Shown: positions 7,662 to 14,876 of the stretch, piece after piece
Numbering within the stretch: the stretch's first letter is position 1
How the letters are laid out: each line of letters starts with the position of its first letter
NCBI GenBank assembly: GCA_910586735.1
Contig: CAJUJW010000017.1
Location: 1 to 42,888 of the forward strand
DNA: 42,888 nt
Source: an uncultured Oscillibacter sp.
GTDB taxonomy: Bacteria > Bacillota > Clostridia > Oscillospirales > Oscillospiraceae
Direction of reading: 5' to 3'
Program-made: the position numbers and the translations under genes
The notes under the pieces: model-generated
What the model was told of the DNA's origin: nothing
Seen by the model: only the letters and a program-made list of their open reading frames with translations
Database searches by the model: none

Positions 7662-10600
7662 TCAATATTCAATCTCCCCCGTATACACCAGCTTCGCGTC
7701 CCCGGTCAGGGTCACGCCCCCGTCGGTGTAGTGGACAATCAGCTCCCCGCCCTTCACCCGGACGGTGATGTCCCGGCCCTTCTCGCACAGGCCGTTTGCG
7801 ACAGCCGCCACCACCGCCGCGCACGCGCCCGTGCCGCAGGCCATGGTCTCCCCGCTGCCCCGCTCCCAGACCCGCATTTTGATGGTGCTGGGGTTCACCA
7901 CCCGGATGAACTCCGTGTTGATGCGCTCGGGGAAGTAGGGCGCGTGCTCAAACCGGGGGCCGATGAAATCGATGTCCACGGCGTCCACCCGGTCGCAGAA
8001 CACCACGCAGTGGGGGTTCCCCATGTCCACGCAGGTGATGTTGTAGGGCCGCCCGGCGACGCGTACCGGGTAGTCCACCACCTGGCTTTCCGCGATGGTG
8101 AATTTCAGCGCCGCCGTGTCCAGGGTGGCCTTTCCCATGTCCACGCTGGCGGAGGTCGCTTTTCCGTTGGTGGTGTACAGGGTCACGGTTTTCACGCCGC
8201 TGGCCGTCTCCACCGTCAGGGACTCTTTCTCCACAAAGCCCTTGTCGTGGAGGTACTTCCCCACGCAGCGCAGGGCGTTGCCCGCCATTTTTCCCTCGCT
8301 GCCGTCGGCGTTGAACATGCGCATTTTCGCGTCCGCGATCTCGGACCGCTCCATGAGGATGATGCCGTCGGCCCCCACGCCGTAGTGCCGGTCGCAGAAG
8401 GTGACGCAGAGGGACTCCGGGCAGGTGATGCGGCCGTCGAAGTTCTCCAGGAAAATGTAGTCGTTGCCGCAGGTCTGCATCTTGGTGAAGGGCAGCTTCT
8501 CCCGGCGCTCCCGCAGGTGGCAGATGTCCACCAGCTCCGTGTTCCCCTGGTTGTACCGGGACTCCAGAATGTCCGCCAGGGCCCCGGCGGTGTCCAGGGA
8601 GGTGAGGCAGGGGATCCCTAACTGGACGCAGCGGTGATTCAGCCGGATGAAGTCCCGGATGTACTCCGGTTCCGTGGAGCCGGTGAGGATGACGTAGTCG
8701 ATCTTCCCGTCCTCCAGCAGCTGGAAGACCCGGTTGTCCTGGCCCAGCTTGCCCACCACCTCCACGCTGGTGCCCAGCCGCTCAATTTCGTGGGCGGTGC
8801 CGTCGGTGGCGTAGAGCTTGAAGCCCAGCTCGTCCAGCTTCCGGGCGGTGTCGATGATCTCCGGCTGGTCCCGGCGGTTGACGGAGATGAGGACGCCGCC
8901 CTTCTCCTGCTTCTCCACCTTGTACCCGGCGGAGACCAGGCCCTTGAACAGGGCCTCCTGCATGTTCTTGCCGAGCCCTAAGACCTCCCCGGTGGACTTC
9001 ATTTCCGGGGACAGGGCGGCGTTGGCGTCGGTGAGCTTCTCAAAGGAGAAGACGGGGACCTTGACGGCGGTGTAGGGGGGCTGTTTGTAGAGCCCGGTGC
9101 CGTAGCCCAGGGATTTCAGGGGCCGGCCCACCATGACACGGGTGGCCAAATCCACCATGGGGACGCCCGTGACCTTGGAGATATAGGGCACCGTGCGGCT
9201 GGCCCGGGGGTTCACCTCGATGACGTACAGCTCGCCCTGGTAGATGAGGTACTGGATGTTGATAAGCCCCTTGGTCCCCAGGGACAGCGCCAGCTTTTCG
9301 GAACAGTCCACAATCACCTTCAGCATCCGGTCGCCGATGGAGAAGGGAGGATACACGGCGATAGAGTCCCCGGAGTGGACGCCGGTGCGCTCAATGTGCT
9401 GCATGACGCCGGGGATCAGCACGTCCGCGCCGTCGGAAATCACGTCGACCTCCAGCTCCTTGCCCATGAGGTACTGGTCCACCAGGACGGGGTTTTCCAC
9501 CTTCCCGGAGAGAATCACATTCATGTAGGTCCGCACGTCCTCGTCGTTGTGGGCGATGACCATATTCTGCCCGCCGATGACGTAGGAGGGCCGGAGGAGA
9601 ACGGGGTAGCCCAGTTCGTTGGCGGCACTCAGGGCCTCCTCCATGCCCAGGACGCCCCGGCCCTGAGGACGCTTGATGTGGAAACGCTCCAGGAGCGCGT
9701 CGAAGCGTTCCCGGTCCTCCGCCATGTCGATGGACTCGGCGGAGGTGCCCATGATCTGGATGCCGTGGCTGTCCAGGTACTGGGTCAGCTTGATGGCCGT
9801 CTGCCCGCCAAAGGCCACGACGACGCCCACGGGCTTTTCCACGGCGATGATGTGCATCACGTCCTCGGGGTACAGCGGTTCAAAGTACAGCCGGTCGGCG
9901 GTGTCGTAGTCCGTGGAGACCGTCTCCGGGTTGTTGTTGACAATCACCACGTCATAGCCCAGCTCCTTCAGCGTCCAGACGCAGTGGACGGAGGAGTAGT
10001 CGAACTCAATGCCCTGGCCGATGCGGATGGGGCCGGAACCCAGGACCATGATGACCGGGCGGCCCGACCGGGGGAAGGTCCGGGACTCGCAGAACTGGTC
10101 GAAGCTGGAGTAGAAGTACGGCGTCTCCGCGTCGAACTCCGCGCCGCAGGTGTCCACCATCTTATAGACGGCGGTCCGGGGTTCCTCCGGGAGGCTTTCC
10201 GCCTTGGCGAGGCGGAGGAGGGTCTCGTCGGGGTAGCCCAGGCGCTTGCCCTCGGCGTAGTGTTCCGCCGTCAGACCGTCCGCCTCCAGGGCCTTCTCGA
10301 ACTCCGCCATGCCCTGGAGCTTCCAGAGGAACCAGCGGTCGATCCGGGTGATGCCGAAAATCTCGTCCACGGACACGCCGGATTTCAGGGCCTCGAAGAC
10401 GGTGAAGATGCGCCGGTCGTCCACCCGGCGGAGGCGCTCCCAGATGGGGGCGCTGCCGGCGTTCTTCCGGTTCAGGCTGTCCTGGCCGATCTCCGCCCCC
10501 CGGACGGCCTTCATCAGGGCCATCTCAAAGCTGGGGGCGATGGACATGACCTCGCCGGTGGCCTTCATCTGGGTGCCCAGGGTCCGGGAGGCGTCGGCGA

Positions 10601-11693
10601 ACTTGTCAAAGGGCCACTTGGGCATTTTCACCACAATGTAGTCCAGCGTGGGCTCGAAGCAGGCGCAGGTCTTCCCGGTGATATCGTTCTTGATTTCGTC
10701 CAGGGTGTACCCCAGGGCGATTTTCGTGGTGATTTTGGCGATGGGGTAGCCCGTGGCCTTGGAGGCCAGGGCGGAGGACCGGGACACACGGGGGTTCACC
10801 TCAATGACGGCGTACTCAAAGCTGTCCGGGTTCAGGGCCAGCTGGACATTACACCCGCCCACGATGCCCAAATGGGTGATGATGTCCAGGGAGGCGGAAC
10901 GCAGCATCTGAAACTCCCGGTCCGCCAGGGTCTGGGTGGGGGCCACCACGATGGAGTCCCCGGTGTGGACGCCCACGGGGTCCAGATTCTCCATGGAGCA
11001 GACGGCGATGACGTTGCCCGCGGAGTCCCGCATGGTCTCGAACTCGATTTCCTTCCAGCCGAAGATGGCCTTTTCAATCAGCACCTGGGTGATGGGGGAG
11101 GCGTCCAGGCCCGTCTGGGCGATGACCCGCAGCTCGGACTCATTGGCCGCCGCGCCGCCTCCCGCGCCCCCCAGGGTGAAGGCGGGGCGGACAATGACGG
11201 GGTAGCCGATGCGGGCGGCCACGGCCAAAGCGCCCTCCACGGTCTCGGCGATGTCGGAGGCAATGACCGGCTGGCCGATTTCCGCCATGGCCTCCTTGAA
11301 AAGCTCCCGGTCCTCGGCCCGGGAGATGGCGGCGGCGCCGGTGCCCAGGAGGCGGACATTCTGCTCCTGGAGGAAGCCCTCCTTGTCCAGCTGCATGGCC
11401 AGGGTCAATCCCGTCTGGCCCCCCAGGCCCGCCAGGATGGAGTCCGGGCGCTCCTTGCGGATGATGCGCTTCATGGTCTCCACGGTGAGGGGCTCCAGGT
11501 AAATCTCGTCGGCCATGGCCTGGTCCGTCATGATGGTGGCGGGGTTGGAGTTGCACAGGACCACGTCCACCCCGGCCTCTTTCAAAACCCGGCAGGCTTG
11601 GGCCCCGGCGTAGTCGAACTCGGCGGCCTGGCCGATGACGATGGGGCCGGAGCCGATAACCAGAACCTTACGGATAGCTTTGTCCAGGGGCAT
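7662..11693 (-). CDS. carB-dapF: Fusion: carbamoyl-phosphate synthase large subunit + diaminopimelate epimerase
   Basis: A 1343-aa fusion. Residues 1-1066 are a full CarB: two ATP-grasp halves (first GSGPIVIGQAAEFDYAGAQ, second GSGPIRIGQGIEFDYSS) and the allosteric MGS-like domain. It makes carbamoyl phosphate from bicarbonate, 2 ATP and ammonia delivered by CarA, for arginine and pyrimidines. Residues about 1067-1343 are a full-length DapF-like domain (FTKMQTCGNDYIF), which interconverts LL- and meso-diaminopimelate for peptidoglycan and lysine. The second catalytic Cys is present (Cys1286 in ACGTGACA), but the first is replaced by Ala1137 in KMAGNALRC; Cys1143 lies six residues on. There is no stop or frameshift at the junction. 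Start ATG overlaps the carA stop (TAATG). Confidence 0.95.
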   Translation of the reverse strand: MPLDKAIRKVLVIGSGPIVIGQAAEFDYAGAQACRVLKEAGVDVVLCNSNPATIMTDQAMADEIYLEPLTVETMKRIIRKERPDSILAGLGGQTGLTLAMQLDKEGFLQEQNVRLLGTGAAAISRAEDRELFKEAMAEIGQPVIASDIAETVEGALAVAARIGYPVIVRPAFTLGGAGGGAAANESELRVIAQTGLDASPITQVLIEKAIFGWKEIEFETMRDSAGNVIAVCSMENLDPVGVHTGDSIVVAPTQTLADREFQMLRSASLDIITHLGIVGGCNVQLALNPDSFEYAVIEVNPRVSRSSALASKATGYPIAKITTKIALGYTLDEIKNDITGKTCACFEPTLDYIVVKMPKWPFDKFADASRTLGTQMKATGEVMSIAPSFEMALMKAVRGAEIGQDSLNRKNAGSAPIWERLRRVDDRRIFTVFEALKSGVSVDEIFGITRIDRWFLWKLQGMAEFEKALEADGLTAEHYAEGKRLGYPDETLLRLAKAESLPEEPRTAVYKMVDTCGAEFDAETPYFYSSFDQFCESRTFPRSGRPVIMVLGSGPIRIGQGIEFDYSSVHCVWTLKELGYDVVIVNNNPETVSTDYDTADRLYFEPLYPEDVMHIIAVEKPVGVVVAFGGQTAIKLTQYLDSHGIQIMGTSAESIDMAEDRERFDALLERFHIKRPQGRGVLGMEEALSAANELGYPVLLRPSYVIGGQNMVIAHNDEDVRTYMNVILSGKVENPVLVDQYLMGKELEVDVISDGADVLIPGVMQHIERTGVHSGDSIAVYPPFSIGDRMLKVIVDCSEKLALSLGTKGLINIQYLIYQGELYVIEVNPRASRTVPYISKVTGVPMVDLATRVMVGRPLKSLGYGTGLYKQPPYTAVKVPVFSFEKLTDANAALSPEMKSTGEVLGLGKNMQEALFKGLVSAGYKVEKQEKGGVLISVNRRDQPEIIDTARKLDELGFKLYATDGTAHEIERLGTSVEVVGKLGQDNRVFQLLEDGKIDYVILTGSTEPEYIRDFIRLNHRCVQLGIPCLTSLDTAGALADILESRYNQGNTELVDICHLRERREKLPFTKMQTCGNDYIFLENFDGRITCPESLCVTFCDRHYGVGADGIILMERSEIADAKMRMFNADGSEGKMAGNALRCVGKYLHDKGFVEKESLTVETASGVKTVTLYTTNGKATSASVDMGKATLDTAALKFTIAESQVVDYPVRVAGRPYNITCVDMGNPHCVVFCDRVDAVDIDFIGPRFEHAPYFPERINTEFIRVVNPSTIKMRVWERGSGETMACGTGACAAVVAAVANGLCEKGRDITVRVKGGELIVHYTDGGVTLTGDAKLVYTGEIEY

Positions 11694-12757
11694 TACAGGT
11701 CGCCTCCTTCCATCAGGGCGATGAAGCGGTCAAAGAGGAACGCGGTGTCCTGGGGGCCGCCGCGGGCCTCCGGGTGGAACTGGACGGTGAAGGCCCGGAG
11801 ATCCGGGTAGTCCATGCCCTCGCAGGTGCCGTCGTTGGCGTTGGCGAAGGAGACCCGGCCGGGTTTCACGGAGTCGGCGTCCACAGCGTAGCCATGGTTC
11901 TGGCTGGTGATGTAGGTCCGGGGGCCGCTCAGGTCCCGGACGGGCTGGTTCACCCCCCGGTGGCCGTACTTGAGCTTGTAGGTAGAGCCCCCCGCCGCCA
12001 GGGCGGTGAGCTGGTGGCCCAGGCAGATGCCGAAGAGGGGGACCTTGCCCAGGATTTTTTGAATCTGCTCAATCTGGCAGACGTTTTCCGCCGGGTCGCC
12101 GGGGCCGTTGGAGAGCATGACCCCGTCGGCCTTGGAGCCCAGGATGGCCTCCGCCGGGGCGTCCGCCGGGAAGACGGTGACGGCGCAGCCCCGCTTGCGG
12201 AGCTCCTGAATGATGTTGTTCTTCGCGCCGTAGTCCAGCAGGGAGACCCGGAAGCGGGTCTTGCCCTGGGCCCCGTAGACGCAGGGGGCCTTGCGGGTGA
12301 CGGCGTTCACCACGCCGGTGACGGCGTACTCCCGGAGGGGGGCCAGGCTTGCTGGAACCTCGTCGCAGATGCAGGCGTTCATGACGCCGGACTCCCGGAT
12401 GATCCGGGTCAGCTGCCGGGTGTCCACGCCGCAGAGGCCGGGGATGTTCCGCTCCTTCAGGAAGCCCTCCAGGTCCCCCTTGCAGCGGAAGTTGGAGGGG
12501 TGCTCGCACCGCTCCCGGACCACGTAGCCCTTGACATGGCAGTCCCCCTCGTAGTCCTGGGGGATGATTCCGTAGTTGCCGATGAGGGGATAGGTCTGCA
12601 TGACGATCTGCCCCGCGTAGCTGGGGTCCGTCAGGGTCTCCACATAGCCGCACATGCCGGTGGTGAAGACCAGCTCGCCCAGGGCGTCCGCCTCGCCGCC
12701 GAACCGGAAGCCCTGGAACACCTGGCCGTCCGCCAGGACCAAATAGCCTTTTTTCAT
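11693..12757 (-). CDS. carA: Carbamoyl-phosphate synthase small (glutaminase) subunit
   Basis: A 354-aa subunit that hydrolyses glutamine and channels ammonia to CarB. The N-terminal CPSase_sm domain (YLVLADGQVFQG, about 1-130) is followed by a class I glutamine amidotransferase with nucleophile Cys in LFGICLGHQ (about residue 239) and the catalytic His/Glu in VQFHPEA (about 323-329). The start is the ATG at 12757 with GAGGGAGG seven bases ahead; the longer in-frame extension crosses the promoter and is not credible. It is translationally coupled to carB-dapF. No PyrR-type attenuator was seen in the short leader. Confidence 0.96.
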   Translation of the reverse strand: MKKGYLVLADGQVFQGFRFGGEADALGELVFTTGMCGYVETLTDPSYAGQIVMQTYPLIGNYGIIPQDYEGDCHVKGYVVRERCEHPSNFRCKGDLEGFLKERNIPGLCGVDTRQLTRIIRESGVMNACICDEVPASLAPLREYAVTGVVNAVTRKAPCVYGAQGKTRFRVSLLDYGAKNNIIQELRKRGCAVTVFPADAPAEAILGSKADGVMLSNGPGDPAENVCQIEQIQKILGKVPLFGICLGHQLTALAAGGSTYKLKYGHRGVNQPVRDLSGPRTYITSQNHGYAVDADSVKPGRVSFANANDGTCEGMDYPDLRAFTVQFHPEARGGPQDTAFLFDRFIALMEGGDL

Positions 12758-12799
12758 GGATGCCTCCCTCGGTGTAATTGACGCGTTTTCTTCTCTCCT

Positions 12800-12828
12800 A
12801 TTATGAGGGGTTTCGCCTCTACCGTCAA
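12800..12828 (-). promoter_or_regulatory. Promoter of carA-carB-dapF
   Basis: TTGACG (12823-12828), a 17-base spacer and CATAAT (12800-12805) on the minus strand, about 43 bases upstream of the carA start. Confidence 0.75.
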
Positions 12829-12899
12829 TCCTGGATTGATTTCCGGGCGGCGAAGTTTGGCGGCGAAAGGTATGACTTTTTGGTGAAAACGTGGAGTGC

Positions 12900-12977
12900 G
12901 GGCCGCCCAAGGGGGCGGCCCCTACGGTTTCGTCTCCCGAGGGAGTACCCGTAGGGGCCGCCGCCCTCGGCGGCCCG
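12900..12977. repeat. REP-like paired GC hairpin repeat, copy B
   Basis: The first hairpin (12900-12925) ends CCCCTAC. The second (12951-12977) begins GTAGGGG and matches the second half of copy A almost exactly. The 25-base centre differs from copy A. It lies between the carA promoter region and the spoVAF stop codon (10 bases away). Confidence 0.75.
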
Positions 12978-12986
12978 CGTCTCAAT

Positions 12987-14405
12987 TCACGTATTCTCCC
13001 GGCTGATGGGCTCCCGCACCAGCAGGCGGCGGAGGGCCCGGCCGTTGAAGGGGATCAGGGGGTAGAGATAGCCCCGGCCCACCAGGGGCTTGGTGGTGGC
13101 CAGCAGAATCAGGATGCCCAACAGCCCCAGGCCGTAGCCCCACAGGTCGAAGGCGGCGGTCAGCAGGAGGAGCACCACCCGCAGAAGCTTGAAGGCGTAC
13201 CCCATCTCATAGCTGGGCTGGGCGAAGCTGGCCACGGACACGAAGGCCATATACACCAGCACCTCCGGCCCCAGCCAGCCCGCCTGAACGGCGAAGTCGC
13301 CCAAAATCAGGGCCCCCAGCATGGAGAAGGAGTTGGACAGGGAGTCCGGCGTGTTCAATGACGCCAGCTTGAGAACGTCCACCAGGAACTCCACCACCAA
13401 AAGCTGCCAGAGGAGCCCCAGAGCCGCCGGTTCCGGGGAGGAGAGGAACTCCAGCGACTCCGGCAGGCGGCCCGACTCCTTCACCAGCAGATACCAGGTG
13501 GGCGTGATGAGCAGGGAGATGAGGAAGACCACGATGCGCAGGAGGCGGAGGTAGGTCCCCACCAGGGGCGGGAAGTAGAACTCGTTGGCCTCCTGGGTGA
13601 AGTCGAAAAACGTGGTGGGCAGAATCATCACCGACGGGGAGTTGTCCACCATGAGAATCACGTTCCCCTCCATGATGCTGGCGGCGGCGCTGTCGGGCCG
13701 CTCGGTGTAGCGGACCTTGGGGAAGGGGTTGTACCACTGCCGGGGCCTAATGGCCTCCGCCACGCTCTCCTGGGCCATGGAGAGGGAATTGACATCAATG
13801 CCGTTCAGCTTTTCCCGGATGGCGGAGAGGAGGGCCGGGTCCGCCTTGTCGTCCAGGTAGCACAGCACCGCGTCCGTGTGGGAGCGCCTCCCCACCTTCA
13901 CGCCCTCCATGGTGAGGTGGGGGTCCCGGATGCGGCGGCGGAGCAGGGCCATGTTGGGTACCACCGCCTCCACAAAGCCGTCGTGAGAGCCCCGGAGAAC
14001 CTTGCCGTCCGGGGGCTCGTCCACGCCGCGGCCCGGGTAGTCCTTGGCGTCGATCTGGGCCCCGCCCCGGAGGCCCTCCACCAGAAGCAGGGTTTTTCCC
14101 ATGAGGACGGAGGTGATGAGCTCGTCCGGGTCAAAGCCCACGTCCACCTCGGAAAAGGAGATGAACCGGTCCGCGAAGTCCTGCATCTCCCCCAGGTTCT
14201 CCAGGGCGTTTGCGGGCAGGGAGAGCCAGAAAGCCCCCATGCGCTCCAGCGTCTCGTCCTTGCCGTAGCCGTCCACCACCCAGAGCCGGGCCCGGCGGCC
14301 CGCGATGATGTAGTCCCGGCTCACCATGTCCACGCTGCGGCCCACGCCCAGGGCCTCGTTGAACAAGCGGACGTTTTCCGCGTAGTTGTCAGATAATTTT
14401 TCCAT
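12987..14405 (-). CDS. spoVAF: Spore germination protein, GerA family (SpoVAF-like)
   Basis: A 472-aa integral membrane protein of the GerA/SpoVAF family, which acts in the inner spore membrane with germinant receptors and SpoVA dipicolinate channels. An N-terminal soluble part (about 1-270) includes SVDMVSRDYIIAGRRARLW and the conserved RPRQWYNPFPKVRYTERPD region. About five membrane segments follow between 280 and 440, with TPTWYLLV and NTPDSLSNSFS between them. The start is ATG 14405, with GGAGGT six bases ahead. That site lies inside a perfect hairpin (14411-14428). Assignment to SpoVAF rather than a GerA A-subunit is from length and N-terminus. Confidence 0.85.
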   Translation of the reverse strand: MEKLSDNYAENVRLFNEALGVGRSVDMVSRDYIIAGRRARLWVVDGYGKDETLERMGAFWLSLPANALENLGEMQDFADRFISFSEVDVGFDPDELITSVLMGKTLLLVEGLRGGAQIDAKDYPGRGVDEPPDGKVLRGSHDGFVEAVVPNMALLRRRIRDPHLTMEGVKVGRRSHTDAVLCYLDDKADPALLSAIREKLNGIDVNSLSMAQESVAEAIRPRQWYNPFPKVRYTERPDSAAASIMEGNVILMVDNSPSVMILPTTFFDFTQEANEFYFPPLVGTYLRLLRIVVFLISLLITPTWYLLVKESGRLPESLEFLSSPEPAALGLLWQLLVVEFLVDVLKLASLNTPDSLSNSFSMLGALILGDFAVQAGWLGPEVLVYMAFVSVASFAQPSYEMGYAFKLLRVVLLLLTAAFDLWGYGLGLLGILILLATTKPLVGRGYLYPLIPFNGRALRRLLVREPISRENT

Positions 14406-14410
14406 GCGCC

Positions 14411-14428
14411 ACCTCCAAGATTGGAGGT
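14411..14428 (-). promoter_or_regulatory. Hairpin enclosing the spoVAF ribosome binding site
   Basis: ACCTCCAA-TC-TTGGAGGT is an eight-pair perfect palindrome whose 3' arm is the Shine-Dalgarno sequence of spoVAF. In RNA it would hide the site unless opened, for example by ribosomes finishing the upstream gene (stop 23 bases away). Confidence 0.5.
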
Positions 14429-14450
14429 AGTATGCCCATGGGAAAGGATG

Positions 14451-14876
14451 TTATCCGCGGGAATCCCGCCCTCCCCGGCAGAGGCACAGCGCGCCCCCGG
14501 CCAGGACGCAGAGGTCCGCCAGGTTGAACACATAGCGGTCCAGCGGCTTGGGGGCTTTGGGGAACTGGAGGTAGTCGTAGACCCGGCCCCGGCGGGCCCG
14601 CTCATAGAAATTGCTGAGGCCCCCGCCCAAGATGAGCCCCGTCCCCAGGGGACAGGATCTCCGCCGGACCCACAGCAGCGCCAGAGCCGCCGCCGAGGCC
14701 GGGGGCAGGACCTCCGGCGGTATGGGCAGGGAAAAGGCCGCCCCCTCGTTCCACATGGATTTCAGCCGGACCCGGCCCCCGAAGCGGTCCGTATCCCGGC
14801 GGCTGGAGCGGTCCAGATACCAGCGGGCGGCGGCGCAGCCGGAAAGGGCCGTCAGCGCGGTGAGAGCCGTCTTCAT
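14451..14876 (-). CDS. Signal peptidase II (LspA)-like membrane protein
   Basis: A 141-aa protein with the LspA core motifs: MWNEGAAFS (about 41-49), GGGLSNFYERARRGRVYDYL with the first catalytic Asp, and FNLADLCVLAGG with the second catalytic Asp. LspA cleaves prolipoprotein signal peptides in the membrane. It is slightly shorter than usual (about 150-165) and its membrane helices are short and rich in Ala and Arg, so it may be a divergent paralog rather than the housekeeping enzyme. The ATG overlaps the stop of the GTPase-NYN gene by four bases (ATGA), so the two are translationally coupled. Confidence 0.78.
   Translation of the reverse strand: MKTALTALTALSGCAAARWYLDRSSRRDTDRFGGRVRLKSMWNEGAAFSLPIPPEVLPPASAAALALLWVRRRSCPLGTGLILGGGLSNFYERARRGRVYDYLQFPKAPKPLDRYVFNLADLCVLAGGALCLCRGGRDSRG

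Noticed and set aside
9375..11810. A plus-strand open frame of about 811 codons opposite carB-dapF
   Set aside because: It is antisense to a clearly real enzyme and has low-complexity Gly/Val/His/Asp composition without motifs.
12758..12985. N-terminal extension of CarA
   Set aside because: It would cover the promoter and a REP-like repeat. The conserved CarA N-terminus begins at the ATG at 12757.
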